Shown piece after piece: positions 9,278-17,603 of a stretch of DNA of 59,917 nucleotides (the first letter of the stretch is position 1; every line of letters begins with the position of its first letter). The notes beneath the pieces are model-generated. The model searched no databases. It worked only from the letters and a program-made list of their open reading frames with translations, and was not told the DNA's origin. The DNA is from Sedimentisphaerales bacterium (GTDB taxonomy: Bacteria; Planctomycetota; Phycisphaerae; Sedimentisphaerales; Anaerobacaceae): assembly GCA_016936075.1 (NCBI GenBank), contig JAFGPS010000188.1, forward strand, positions 1 to 59,917. The letters are read 5' to 3'. The position numbers and the translations under genes were made by a program.

Positions 9278-9435
9278 AAAGATAATTTTCACAAGTCGCA
9301 TCCTAAAAAATCCATTTACTATTTAACATTTCGTTATACTTTACATTTCTTCCATTATGTGATATACATATTGAAATTTGAGAAGGATACTGTTATGAGA
9401 AGCTTCATAAACTATTTATAAAGGACGAAATAGGT

Positions 9436-10473
9436 GTGAAACAGGAAAAGCCAGCACATAAAATACTGCAAAAACAGGTAATAATAAGGAAAGTATTACT
9501 GGCTCTGCTTCCATGTGTTGCAGGGAGTATTTATTTTTTCGGCTGGAGAAGTCTTGCTATTATCATCTGGGCGGGTATTGTCGGATTCATAACTGAATAC
9601 ATTTTCACCCGCAAACGCAATAAACCTGTCACCGAAGCGGTTTTTGTCACGACAACAATATTCGCTCTTATCATGCCACCAACCGTAGGTTTCCATGTGC
9701 TTACAATAGGAGTTGTATTCGCGGTTATGTTCTCGAAAGAAGTTTTCGGAGGTTTCGGAAAAAATATATTCAACCCGGCGGCCGCAGGAAGATGTTTTGT
9801 TTATATATGTTTCCCCCTTGTGATGACGGCTACATGGGCTCCGGCTGCGGAAGGTTTTTGGGGAGCTTTAGGCAAATGGTCAACCGTAGATAGCCCCGAT
9901 GCGATAACAAGCGCAACTCCAATGGCACAATTAAAAGCAGGAAAGTTAATCATCGCAAATGATAAAGGCATTTCAAATATAACTCTTGATACTGAGACCA
10001 GAGTGATATTACCTAAAAATTTATTTTTACAACAATTTTTCGGCAGAATGAGCGGTACAATGGGAGTGACAAGTGCCCTTCTTATTCTAATCGGAGGCAT
10101 TTATCTTTTTGTTACAAAAACGGCAAGCAGAACAATAATAATTTCTGTAATTGCATCATATGCGATTTTGAATCAATTATTAAATAATTTCGGAGTCCCC
10201 CCGGTACCTCAGGCATGGACCGCTGTGCTTGGTGGAGGATTTTTGTTCGGTGCGTTTTTCATGGCAACCGACCCGGTAAGCGGGCCGCGAACTGAAGAAG
10301 GCAAAGTACTTTACGGAATTGTTATCGCCGCATGTACGGTAGTTATAAGAAATTTTTCAATATTCAACGGCGGCCTGATGTTTTCCATACTCATCGGAAA
10401 TATGTTTGCACCAATGCTGGATAATATTGTTCGTCATTTCAAGAGCAAGAAAAAACCGGAGGTCCCGGCATGA
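9436..10473 (+). CDS. rnfD: Rnf/Nqr complex subunit D (RnfD/NqrB family)
   Basis: This 345-aa polytopic membrane protein is first in a five-gene operon for an ion-translocating electron-transfer complex. The covalent-flavin motif is present (DAITSATPMAQLK, FMN expected on Thr161). Conserved RnfD/NqrB stretches include FNPAAAGR and MATDPVSGPR. The length suits RnfD better than the longer NqrB. The start is a GTG at 9436 with a weak AAGGA upstream. Its stop overlaps the rnfG start (ATGA), indicating coupling. In the complex this subunit carries FMN and helps form the ion channel. Confidence 0.92.
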   Translation: MKQEKPAHKILQKQVIIRKVLLALLPCVAGSIYFFGWRSLAIIIWAGIVGFITEYIFTRKRNKPVTEAVFVTTTIFALIMPPTVGFHVLTIGVVFAVMFSKEVFGGFGKNIFNPAAAGRCFVYICFPLVMTATWAPAAEGFWGALGKWSTVDSPDAITSATPMAQLKAGKLIIANDKGISNITLDTETRVILPKNLFLQQFFGRMSGTMGVTSALLILIGGIYLFVTKTASRTIIISVIASYAILNQLLNNFGVPPVPQAWTAVLGGGFLFGAFFMATDPVSGPRTEEGKVLYGIVIAACTVVIRNFSIFNGGLMFSILIGNMFAPMLDNIVRHFKSKKKPEVPA

Positions 10474-11075
10474 CTAAAAACCGCTTATTCCCGGTTTTGT
10501 ATATGTTTGTAATCACATTGATTGTGAGTACCCTGATAATCGGTTTTTCACAATATACAGAAGAAAGAGTACAGGCGAATAAGGAACTCACTTTCGATAC
10601 TGCTATCCTGAAAGTTTTGCCGGGAATGTATGAGCCGGGCTTGTCTTCAGTCGAATTGCATAAGAAATTGACCGAGCAGGTTGATAAACCAACTACAGAA
10701 GGCGGTGCATATACATTAAGAAAGAACGGAGAAATAGTAGCTTATGCCCTGCCGATTGAGGGACAGGGTTTCTGGGCGAAAATTAAAGCAGTAATAGGAA
10801 TCGCGGCGGACAAAAAAACGATAACAGGTTTCGTTGTGTACGAGCAAACTGAAACCCCCGGCTTGGGCGCAGAAGTAGCAAAAAAGGAATTTACAGGACA
10901 ATTTGAAAACCTGGAAATATCAACACAAGGCAAACCGATTACATTTAGAAGAGCCAGAGAAGAATTACAGATAGGACAAGTTCACGCCGTAACAGGTGCA
11001 ACGCAAACAAGTACAAGACTGGAAAAAATTATTAACGATAATTTAGAGCAGTGGCTTGGACGAGTTGGGAACTGA
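10470..11075 (+). CDS. rnfG: Rnf/Nqr complex subunit G (RnfG/NqrC family, FMN-binding)
   Basis: This 201-aa protein has one N-terminal membrane helix (about residues 5-27) and a periplasmic FMN-binding domain. The flavinylation motif is VTGATQTS with Thr178 as the expected phosphoester-linked residue; the upstream FVVYEQTETPGLGA is the family's second hallmark. It overlaps rnfD by 4 bases and rnfE follows 2 bases after the stop. It relays electrons between the cytosolic flavoprotein input and the membrane core. Flavin attachment would need an ApbE transferase, which is not in this window. Confidence 0.93.
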   Translation: MTKNRLFPVLYMFVITLIVSTLIIGFSQYTEERVQANKELTFDTAILKVLPGMYEPGLSSVELHKKLTEQVDKPTTEGGAYTLRKNGEIVAYALPIEGQGFWAKIKAVIGIAADKKTITGFVVYEQTETPGLGAEVAKKEFTGQFENLEISTQGKPITFRRAREELQIGQVHAVTGATQTSTRLEKIINDNLEQWLGRVGN

Positions 11076-11077
11076 TT

Positions 11078-11701
11078 ATGAAAAGAAGAGAAATAAAAAA
11101 TCTTGTTTACGAAGGACTTTGGAAAAACAATCCGGTTTTTGTGCAGGTCCTCGGTATTTGCAGCACACTTGCGGTTACTAATCTTGTATTAAATACGATA
11201 GTAATGTGTGCAGCGCTTGTCTTAACATTGTCACTGAGTGCGTTGACTGTATCTATATTACGAGAATTCACTCCTCGCAATATCCGAATGATGGTCGAAA
11301 CACTTATTATCGCTTTTTATGTTATCATTATCGATGTTTTACTTAAAGCGTACTGGCCACATATGTCGGAAAGTCTTGGCCCCTACGTTGGCCTGATTAT
11401 TACAAATTGTATTGTGATGGGAAGATGCGAAGCTTGCGCGATTTCCAATCCGCCGTTCAAAGCAATCCTCGATGCAATTTTTAACGCTTTTGGTTATTCC
11501 TTTATTTTACTTATTATCGCCACGATTCGCGAAGTACTCGGGATGGGGACATTCCTTGGTTTTAATGTGCCGTATTTCAGCAGCCAATACTGGGACAAAT
11601 GGACTATTATGGTTATGCCGCCAAGCGCATTTTTTGTGCTTGCTATAATTATCTGGGTATTTCGCTCGATACAAATGTCACGGGAGGATAAGAAGAAATG
11701 A
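11078..11701 (+). CDS. rnfE: Rnf/Nqr complex subunit E (RnfE/NqrD family)
   Basis: The protein starts at the ATG at 11078, just after the rnfG stop (TGATTATG). An in-frame GTG at 11051 would overlap rnfG by 25 bases and add a non-family N-terminus. The 207-aa product has six membrane helices and begins with the family signature KNLVYEGLWKNNPVFVQVLG. Both conserved membrane cysteines are present (LGICSTLAVT and TNCIVMGRCEACA). They are expected to ligate the intramembrane [2Fe-2S] cluster shared with subunit A. The stop overlaps the rnfA ATG by 4 bases. Confidence 0.94.
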   Translation: MKRREIKNLVYEGLWKNNPVFVQVLGICSTLAVTNLVLNTIVMCAALVLTLSLSALTVSILREFTPRNIRMMVETLIIAFYVIIIDVLLKAYWPHMSESLGPYVGLIITNCIVMGRCEACAISNPPFKAILDAIFNAFGYSFILLIIATIREVLGMGTFLGFNVPYFSSQYWDKWTIMVMPPSAFFVLAIIIWVFRSIQMSREDKKK

Positions 11702-12300
11702 ATCTTATGCCTGAATTTTCACATGCGTTAGTAGTTTGCATTTCAGCAATTTTCACGCAGAACATTTTACTGAGCTATTTTCTCGGGTTATGTCCCTTTA
11801 TCGGCAGTTCACGCGAGATAAAATCCGCTTTGGGACTCGGTGCCGCAGTAATTTTTGTAATGACATGCACATGCGCGCTGAACTGGCTTGTATATCATAA
11901 AGTTCTCGTACCATTGCATTTGGAATTTTTCCGCTTTATCATGTTCATTATCGTAATCGCGGCTTTTGTACAATTTGTAGAAATGGCAATCGACAGGCTC
12001 TCGCCGTCACTCTACCAGAAACTCGGTGTGTTTTTACCTTTAATAACTGTAAATTGCGCGATATTAGGTGCATCGCTTTTCATGGTGATTCGCGATTACA
12101 ATTTTATCTCTACGGTAGGTTACGGCTTGGGAAGCGGCACAGGATGGTTCATGGCGATTGTGGTAATGGCAAATATCAGGACCAGGCTCAATAATGACGC
12201 GATTCCTAAAGGCCTCCAGGGAGCGGGCATAACCTTGATTATTGTCGGGATAATGGCTCTGGCGTTTATTGGATTCACAGGTGTTCTTGCAGGGAAATAA
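11698..12300 (+). CDS. rnfA: Rnf/Nqr complex subunit A (RnfA/NqrE family)
   Basis: This 200-aa protein with six membrane helices is the structural partner of subunit E in inverted topology. The conserved cysteines sit in LGLCPFIGSSREI and TVNCAILGASLFM and should provide the other half of the membrane [2Fe-2S] site. The length matches RnfA and NqrE closely. It overlaps rnfE by 4 bases and the nqrF-like gene starts 5 bases downstream, so all five genes are probably one transcript. Confidence 0.94.
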   Translation: MNLMPEFSHALVVCISAIFTQNILLSYFLGLCPFIGSSREIKSALGLGAAVIFVMTCTCALNWLVYHKVLVPLHLEFFRFIMFIIVIAAFVQFVEMAIDRLSPSLYQKLGVFLPLITVNCAILGASLFMVIRDYNFISTVGYGLGSGTGWFMAIVVMANIRTRLNNDAIPKGLQGAGITLIIVGIMALAFIGFTGVLAGK

Positions 12301-12305
12301 AAGCG

Positions 12306-13406
12306 ATGGTGACATTATTAATTTCCGTTCTTATCATTTCTGCTATAGCTGCGGCGCTCGCGCTGCTTTTGGTAATTGCAGAATATTTCTTCGCAAATTA
12401 CGGCGAGTGTACTGTCACCATTAACAAAGAAAAAAAGATAAAAGTCGAAGGAGGAGCCAGCCTGCTTTCTACACTTTCGAGCCAGAAAATATTTATTCCC
12501 AGCGCTTGCGGCGGGAAAGGAACCTGCGGCTTGTGCAAACTAAAGGTACTCGATGGCGCCGGTCCCCTGCTTCCAACTGAAGAACCTTTCCTTGATAAAG
12601 ATGAAATAAAAGCAAACGTAAGAATGGCTTGCCAGGTAAAAGTAAGGCAGGACCTGAAAATAGAAATACCGGAAGAACTTTTCAATATAAAAGAATACAA
12701 TTGTAAATGCGAAGAAATCAGGGATTTGACGCACGACATGAAACTATTCAGATTCAAGCTTGTTGAGCCGTCGGAAGTAAAATATATTCCGGGCCAATAT
12801 ATGCAGTTCCAGGCTCCGGAGTATGAAAAAAGCAAGGAAGAAGTTTACAGGGCTTATTCGATAGCCTCCGATCCTGCTAAAAAAGATATTATCGATTTTG
12901 TCATTCGATTGGTGCCGGGTGGAATTTGCACTACGTATTGCTTTAACTATCTTAAAAAAGGTGATGACGCAAAAATGAACGGTCCCTACGGCCATTTCAA
13001 ACTGACCGATACAGATAAAGAAATGGTCTGGATTGCGGGCGGGTCCGGAATAGCACCGTTTATAAGCATTCTCTATCAGATGAAAAATACGAATAACCAG
13101 AGAAAAGCGACTTTCTATTTCGGTGCAAATCAAGTCAAGGAGCTTGCTTTGGTAGATGAAATGAAACAGTTTGAAAAAGATTTGCCGAACTTTAAATTCG
13201 TCCCGGTAATTTCCAGGCCGGAAGAAAACGAAAGTTGGGATGGGGAAAAGGGACTTGTAATAGATGCGGTGACAAGAAACAACAAGGACCTTTCCAACGC
13301 CGAAGGCTATCTCTGCGGCTCGCCGGGTTTGATTGACGCTTCAGTAAAAACTCTAACAGGACTGGGAATGGAAGAAGAAAAAATATTCTATGATAAATTC
13401 GCATAA
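12306..13406 (+). CDS. nqrF: NADH-oxidising flavoprotein NqrF-like subunit
   Basis: The 366-aa product has an N-terminal membrane helix (about residues 3-28). A [2Fe-2S] ferredoxin domain follows with ligands Cys68, Cys74, Cys77 and Cys109 (ACGGKGTCGLC and RMACQ). An FAD domain (YRAYSIAS) and an NADH domain (GGSGIAPFISIL, then YLCGSP) complete it. It ends in YDKFA as NqrF does. The cysteine spacing matches classical NqrF, though the protein is shorter than the usual roughly 400 aa. It would oxidise NADH and feed electrons to the membrane subunits. Finding it after Rnf-length D, G, E and A without nqrA is unusual. Confidence 0.93.
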   Translation: MVTLLISVLIISAIAAALALLLVIAEYFFANYGECTVTINKEKKIKVEGGASLLSTLSSQKIFIPSACGGKGTCGLCKLKVLDGAGPLLPTEEPFLDKDEIKANVRMACQVKVRQDLKIEIPEELFNIKEYNCKCEEIRDLTHDMKLFRFKLVEPSEVKYIPGQYMQFQAPEYEKSKEEVYRAYSIASDPAKKDIIDFVIRLVPGGICTTYCFNYLKKGDDAKMNGPYGHFKLTDTDKEMVWIAGGSGIAPFISILYQMKNTNNQRKATFYFGANQVKELALVDEMKQFEKDLPNFKFVPVISRPEENESWDGEKGLVIDAVTRNNKDLSNAEGYLCGSPGLIDASVKTLTGLGMEEEKIFYDKFA

Positions 13407-13427
13407 ACTTAAAGTGACACACGTGTG

Positions 13428-13501
13428 TGTCATCCTGAGTCCCCTTGGGACGAAGGATCTGGCTTACGATACCCAGATTCTTCGTTACACTCAGAATGAC
13501 A
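13428..13501. repeat. Nested palindromic intergenic repeat (copy 1)
   Basis: The outer arms are TGTCATCCTGAGT (13428-13440) and ACTCAGAATGACA (13489-13501). The inner arms, CGAAGGATCTGG and CCAGATTCTTCG, pair with one mismatch. The whole folds into one long hairpin between the nqrF and 13543 genes. The core resembles widespread REP/MITE-like elements of the TGTCATTCTGAG type. A second relative lies at 14046-14149. Confidence 0.8.
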
Positions 13502-13542
13502 TTTCACAACAACTTTAGTCACTTAAAATTTTAAGGTGTGCT

Positions 13543-13995
13543 ATGAAAGAATCACCACAATCAAAAAAACTTGATGAAATGTTAAGGTCATCGAAATTGG
13601 CAGCCGGTGGCTTCATGGGACATGATTCCAGAAGTGTTTATGAAATAATAGATAATGATTTGGCGATTATTTCGGAATCGGGCTATACCAAAGAACAGGT
13701 AGCAGCTCGTATGCACGAAATTACTAATAAAGCAATTGAACTTTTAGGCAACTGGGAAGAGATTGACGAAAAGCTGCTCGCCAGAGTAGATGAAGCAAAA
13801 GGCTCTCTTGTATGCCCATGGCCGCACTCGGGCAGATACGCAAAACGGGTAACTTATGTCAAATCAATTGAAACAGATGAAACTATCCAATGGTCGGACC
13901 TGAATATTCACTTTATCGAGGAGCACGGCTTTTTTGAAGGCAAAGGCGCATATTTCAGAATCGAACCGAAAGAACTGATTAAAATCATATTTTAA
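13543..13995 (+). CDS. Conserved hypothetical protein (150 aa)
   Basis: This soluble 150-aa protein starts after AAGGTGTGCT. It has an N-terminal helical half (ESPQSKKLDEMLRSSKLAAG) and a C-terminal half containing SLVCPWPHSGRYAKRV and LNIHFIEEHGFFEGKGAYFR. The tryptophan/histidine-rich second half looks conserved and I believe similar proteins occur in other planctomycetes, but I cannot assign a domain or function. The gene sits alone between two copies of a palindromic repeat, which may have helped it move or simply mark intergenic space. Confidence 0.7.
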   Translation: MKESPQSKKLDEMLRSSKLAAGGFMGHDSRSVYEIIDNDLAIISESGYTKEQVAARMHEITNKAIELLGNWEEIDEKLLARVDEAKGSLVCPWPHSGRYAKRVTYVKSIETDETIQWSDLNIHFIEEHGFFEGKGAYFRIEPKELIKIIF

Positions 13996-14045
13996 GGTCT
14001 AAAGAATAAACGAACCGATTTTCAGTTAAAAAATACCCTGAAACT

Positions 14046-14149
14046 TGTCATCCTGAGTATAACGAAGGATCTGGCTTGAAAATATTATTTATGTTGCGAT
14101 TGTAAATACTTATTCGATTGCCAGATGCTTCACTTTGTTCAGCATGAGA
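14046..14149. repeat. Palindromic intergenic repeat (copy 2, diverged)
   Basis: The left end, TGTCATCCTGAGT followed by AACGAAGGATCTGGCTT, is nearly identical to the left half of the 13428-13501 repeat. The right end (CCAGATGCTTCAC, then TCAGCATGAGA) is a diverged complement. The loop is longer and AT-rich. The two copies bracket the 150-aa hypothetical gene. Confidence 0.7.
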
Positions 14150-14274
14150 ATAGAAAATTTAGTCTGTTAAAACAATTTCTTTGCCTAAATTAAAGAAAAT
14201 TATAATATCCAGCCTGAATTTTCTTGCAAAAAGTCCGTTAGCTTTTTAAAGTATTGCGATTAATGCTATTTCTT

Positions 14275-14345
14275 TGGGGAATAGTGTAATGGTAGCACAA
14301 CTGTCTCTGGATCAGTTAGTCGGGGTTCGAGTCCCTGTTCCCCAG
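14275..14345 (+). tRNA. tRNA-Gln (anticodon CTG)
   Basis: The acceptor stem is TGGGGAA with TTCCCCA, giving the U1-A72 pair and G73 discriminator typical of tRNA-Gln. The anticodon loop CTCTGGA gives CTG after U33. The T-arm GGGG-TTCGAGT-CCC is canonical. One U-U mismatch sits at position 31-39 of the anticodon stem. No CCA is encoded. Confidence 0.93.
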
Positions 14346-14467
14346 TTCTTCATAATAAGCTCCTGCAAGTTATACTAATCCCGCTAATAAAAAAACCTAT
14401 TGAAATGTTTTAAACCGGAAACTCGGCTCTTATATGAATTCAGGAATTTTGTCTAAAAAAAGAAAAA

Positions 14468-14551
14468 TGCCCGGGACTGGATTCGAACCAGCACGATCCT
14501 GAGATCACTAGCCCCTCAAGCTAGCGCGTCTGCCAATTCCGCCACCCGGGC
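14468..14551 (-). tRNA. tRNA-Leu (anticodon GAG)
   Basis: On the minus strand the acceptor stem is GCCCGGG with CCCGGGC and an A73 discriminator. The anticodon stem CTAGC/GCTAG encloses the loop TTGAGGG, giving GAG (reads CUC and CUU). There is a long variable arm (GATCTCAGGATC) as expected for class II Leu, and a standard GGTTCGAATCC T-arm. No CCA is encoded. Confidence 0.93.
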
Positions 14552-14678
14552 GAAAAGAATGATTATCTATAAAAAAACCAATTTGTCAACTGCCAATTAT
14601 AAAAGTACGTAAAAAACGCCCCCACACATGCACAATCCAATTTATATTAGGATATGTTATATTTTATCCAAATTTTTA

Positions 14679-14706
14679 TTGACTTAACAATATTTCATGC
14701 TAATAT
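14679..14706 (+). promoter_or_regulatory. Promoter of the DUF2089 operon, probably leaderless
   Basis: TTGACT (14679-14684) and TAATAT (14701-14706) are 16 bases apart. The ATG at 14715 lies 8 bases after the -10 box, so the transcript should begin at or just before the start codon. No Shine-Dalgarno is present. This also argues for the start at 14715 over the in-frame ATG at 14697, which would lie inside the promoter. Confidence 0.65.
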
Positions 14707-14714
14707 TATTGAAT

Positions 14715-15077
14715 ATGGCAAAGAAACTATTATCTACATCTTGTCCCTGTTGCAGCTTACCAATGCAAACAGCCGCGATGTCTTGTGTATCTTGTGAAAT
14801 AAAAATTGAAGGCGATTTTAGTACAAGTGTATTCGACAAGCTTAATCACGAAGACCAGAAGTTTTTGGAAGAATACCTTTTGGCAGGATTCAGTATAAAA
14901 ACTATGGAGGAAACCAGTACAATGGGTTATGCGGCAATACGTTCGCGTCTTGACAGACTCATAGCCAATTACGAACAATTGAGACAAATGGATGCCCAGA
15001 AAAAAGCAATTCTTGAGAGTCTCAGAACAGGCAAAATAACCGTAGCAGAAGCGAAAAAGAAACTCGAAAAATTGTAG
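14715..15077 (+). CDS. DUF2089 family protein
   Basis: This 120-aa protein has an N-terminal zinc ribbon (STSCPCCSLPMQ, then MSCVSCEIKIEG) and a helical second half with FDKLNHEDQKFLEEYLLAG and a helix-turn-helix-like YAAIRSRLDRLI. It ends with a LRTGKITVAEAKKKLEKL segment. This matches DUF2089, whose members are proposed regulators. It leads a three-gene operon with two small SHOCT-like membrane proteins, which suggests the soluble protein and its membrane partners form a sensing unit. The downstream gene follows by 11 bases. Confidence 0.8.
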   Translation: MAKKLLSTSCPCCSLPMQTAAMSCVSCEIKIEGDFSTSVFDKLNHEDQKFLEEYLLAGFSIKTMEETSTMGYAAIRSRLDRLIANYEQLRQMDAQKKAILESLRTGKITVAEAKKKLEKL

Positions 15078-15088
15078 GGAGAACAAAA

Positions 15089-15421
15089 ATGGAAACTCAG
15101 ACTTCCGAACAACAATTAGATCAACTATTGAAAGAAGGCAAAATTAACGAAGAAGAATATAAGCAATTACATTCAGCAATGAATAATTCCTCAGACGAAG
15201 TAATAGAAAAGCAAGTTTCAAGTGAACCAGAATTCAAGGCATTTAGAAAAAGAGTACTAACCGGAAGTATGATATTAGCCATTTTGGGATTACCGATTGG
15301 CTTCGCTTATAATCTTCCACATGTCTGGATAATGGGTATCATATGTATAATTGTTGCCGCAATCAAGCTTAGACGGATAAAAGATAGCTGGCTGAGTAAA
15401 TTATTAGATAAACAAAAATGA
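15089..15421 (+). CDS. Small SHOCT-like membrane protein
   Basis: The protein has 110 aa. Its N-terminal 30 residues form a SHOCT-like helix pair (QQLDQLLKEGKINEEEYKQL). After a polar linker come two hydrophobic helices separated by a short turn, then a basic tail (RRIKDSWLSKLLDKQK). GGGAGAAC precedes the ATG. It lies second in the DUF2089 operon and shares its N-terminal motif with the next gene, so the two are probably diverged paralogues. Function unknown. Confidence 0.7.
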   Translation: METQTSEQQLDQLLKEGKINEEEYKQLHSAMNNSSDEVIEKQVSSEPEFKAFRKRVLTGSMILAILGLPIGFAYNLPHVWIMGIICIIVAAIKLRRIKDSWLSKLLDKQK

Positions 15422-15440
15422 TATCTTCGAAGGATATAAA

Positions 15441-15905
15441 ATGGAAAAAGCACCAAATATAACTTCTGAAGAAGAACTGCAGAAACTGCGTATCGAAGGC
15501 AAAATAAACGATGAGGAATACAACGAATTGTTAATTGCAATGAACAAACAAACAACAGAAAATGTTCAAACACACAATAATGTAAATATTTATTCTGGTT
15601 TTCGTAATGTTCCCTGGCAGATATGGGTCGTCGTTGCACTATTAGGGCTTGAAGGTTTAAACAACCTTTTAATAATTCCTACTCAGCTCCAAGCAATAAT
15701 ATGGTTAGCAGTTAAAGTGATTTTTATCCTTGGATTAATAAAGGGATGGAAATGGGTATTCTGTCTTTCTGTAATTGTCGGAGGAATTCACGTTCTATTT
15801 TTTTTAATCCCCGCTCCAATTACCGCTTTGATGAATCTTGTGTTGATAGCTTTGACTATAAGTTCATATCGATTTTACTTCTCGTCGCCAATTACAAGTA
15901 ACTAA
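15441..15905 (+). CDS. Small SHOCT-like membrane protein, paralogue
   Basis: This 154-aa protein opens with the same type of segment as its neighbour (LQKLRIEGKINDEEYNEL), followed by about four hydrophobic helices from about residue 54 on. GAAGGATAT precedes the ATG. It is third in the DUF2089 operon and is convergent with queE, leaving only 25 bases between the two stops. No catalytic motif is visible; a membrane partner for the DUF2089 protein is an inference from context. Confidence 0.7.
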   Translation: MEKAPNITSEEELQKLRIEGKINDEEYNELLIAMNKQTTENVQTHNNVNIYSGFRNVPWQIWVVVALLGLEGLNNLLIIPTQLQAIIWLAVKVIFILGLIKGWKWVFCLSVIVGGIHVLFFLIPAPITALMNLVLIALTISSYRFYFSSPITSN

Positions 15906-15930
15906 AAAAACAAACGCATGATTCAATTCA

Positions 15931-16611
15931 TTAACAACCCTTTTGGTTATTCCAAAGTAAAACTTGCAATCTCTGGGAAAAAGAAAAACCTGTGCGTTTG
16001 CATAATTCCGCGACTATTTGTGATTTTTCAATATATTCTTCACGTGTAGCCGCCTGGGGCATGAGCATTACTTTTTCATAATCGACATTTCCCAGCCGTT
16101 CCAATGTTTCCTCTATCTCCAACTGGTCAGATTCGTCTTCGACAACGAATTTTAATTGGTAGTCGTAGCGCTCTATCAATTCGCTAAGAACCGCCAAATC
16201 CAGTCTGGAATCCTCGTGAATCGCCCGTAATTTTTCTTCCAGAGGCATGGTATTACTCAATTTTGGGCTGATACTCATTAAATCGCATGACATGTCAGGG
16301 ATATAAGCTATCCCTGCTGTTTCAATTGTGATGTGTTTGTCAGTTTTTTTAAGAGCCTGAACCAATTGAGGTAGCTGGGAATTTATCATTGGTTCGCCGC
16401 CTGTTATCACAATATGTTTGCACGGCCAGTCATTAACTTCGGCGACTATATATTCAATGCTCTTTTCATATCCGGAATCTTCGTACCATGCGTATTTCGT
16501 ATCGCACCATCGGCAGCGTAATGGGCAACCCGAAAGACGAATAAAAACACTCGGAACACCGGCCAGAAAACCTTCACCCTGTAATGAATAAAATATCTCG
16601 TTTACTCGCAT
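15931..16611 (-). CDS. queE: 7-carboxy-7-deazaguanine synthase
   Basis: This 226-aa radical SAM enzyme converts 6-carboxy-tetrahydropterin to 7-carboxy-7-deazaguanine in queuosine synthesis. The [4Fe-4S] ligands are Cys29, Cys33 and Cys36 in GCPLRCRWCDTKYAW. The N-terminal EIFYSLQGEG and the ITGGEPM motif are QueE signatures. It lies downstream of queC on the same strand, 141 bases away, and probably shares a transcript. The partner queD is not in the window. Confidence 0.93.
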   Translation of the reverse strand: MRVNEIFYSLQGEGFLAGVPSVFIRLSGCPLRCRWCDTKYAWYEDSGYEKSIEYIVAEVNDWPCKHIVITGGEPMINSQLPQLVQALKKTDKHITIETAGIAYIPDMSCDLMSISPKLSNTMPLEEKLRAIHEDSRLDLAVLSELIERYDYQLKFVVEDESDQLEIEETLERLGNVDYEKVMLMPQAATREEYIEKSQIVAELCKRTGFSFSQRLQVLLWNNQKGC

Positions 16612-16752
16612 ATCTAAAAAAACTCTAAATTCTAATATCTAAATTCTAAACAATATTAAAATCTTAAAATAAAATTTTCAAAACAATCTGCTTGGGATTT
16701 TTTATTTTTATTCTTTGTATTTGTTTCGGATTTAGGATTTAGTATTTCGAAA

Positions 16753-17448
16753 TTATTCTGTGTATTCAATCGGATCTTTTAGCCCGGCTTCGTTGAAACC
16801 TTTTAACCTGAGGCGGCAAGAATCACATCTGCCGCAGCTTCGTCCCTGGGAGTCAGGGTCATAGCAGCTATGTGTCAGAGAGTAATCTACGCCAAGTTGA
16901 GTTCCCCTGAGAATTATTTGGGCTTTTGTCATTCCTAATAATGGCGTATGGATACTGTATTGCCCTTTTCCCTCGACAGCTGCTGCTGTCGCCAGATTTG
17001 CCATTCTTTGAAAGGCCGTAATAAATTCTCCACGACAATCAGGATAGCCGCTATAGTCGGTCGAATTGACTCCGATGAATATATCGAACGTACCGAGTAC
17101 TTCGGCCCATGCAAGTGCATAACTCAGAAAAATAGTATTCCTGGCCGGAACATAAGTTACGGGAATATCGCTATGATTATCCAAGCTTTCTCTATCTTTG
17201 GGTACTTCAATATTTGAATCGGTAATCGCTGAACCGCCAAAAGCCGTAAGGTCAATATCGACAACTCTTTGTTCAATAACTCCTATAGATTTAGCGACTT
17301 TTTTTGAGTTTTGAATTTCTTTTTTGTGCCGCTGGCCGTATGCGAACGTTAGACCAAAACAATCAAACTGCTCGTCACGCGCTATTGCCAGAGTCGTTGC
17401 CGAATCCAGGCCGCCGCTTATAAGAACTATCGCTTTATTTTTAACCAC
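16753..17448 (-). CDS. queC: 7-cyano-7-deazaguanine (preQ0) synthase
   Basis: This 231-aa enzyme makes preQ0 from 7-carboxy-7-deazaguanine with ATP and ammonia. The PP-loop is [10 protein letters not shown]. The zinc site is the C-terminal cysteine cluster starting at [16 protein letters not shown] and ending DSC. The start is a GTG at 17448 with GGAAG upstream. It heads a queC-queE pair, with queF 1.6 kb away on the opposite strand. I could not find a preQ1 riboswitch upstream. Confidence 0.94.
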   Translation of the reverse strand: MVKNKAIVLISGGLDSATTLAIARDEQFDCFGLTFAYGQRHKKEIQNSKKVAKSIGVIEQRVVDIDLTAFGGSAITDSNIEVPKDRESLDNHSDIPVTYVPARNTIFLSYALAWAEVLGTFDIFIGVNSTDYSGYPDCRGEFITAFQRMANLATAAAVEGKGQYSIHTPLLGMTKAQIILRGTQLGVDYSLTHSCYDPDSQGRSCGRCDSCRLRLKGFNEAGLKDPIEYTE

Positions 17449-17498
17449 AATACTACTTCCATTACTATTAACATTAAATACTATGGTTTATAAAAAAA

Positions 17499-17580
17499 TG
17501 TCATCGCGAGCAGATTGAAGCAATCTTTATTTCAATCATTATCTCAAGACTGCTTCGCCATTTGACTACCCGCAATGACA
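17499..17580. repeat. Palindromic intergenic repeat (TGTCATCGCGAG type)
   Basis: This element begins TGTCATCGCGAGCAG and ends CCGCAATGACA, with internal complementary parts GATTGAAGCAATCTT and AAGACTGCTTCG. It forms one long imperfect hairpin between queC and the malectin gene. It resembles the other TGTCAT...TGACA elements in this window but has a different core, so it is a separate subfamily. Confidence 0.65.
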
Positions 17581-17603
17581 TTTTTAATAGCTGTTCGTAT
17601 TAT

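Noticed and set aside
12398-12835. Minus-strand 145-codon frame inside nqrF
   Set aside because: It lies antisense to the ferredoxin and FAD domains of a clear NqrF-like gene and has no protein-like features of its own.
17449-17600. preQ1 riboswitch upstream of queC
   Set aside because: The region consists of a palindromic repeat and AT-rich DNA; no preQ1 aptamer pseudoknot pattern was seen.
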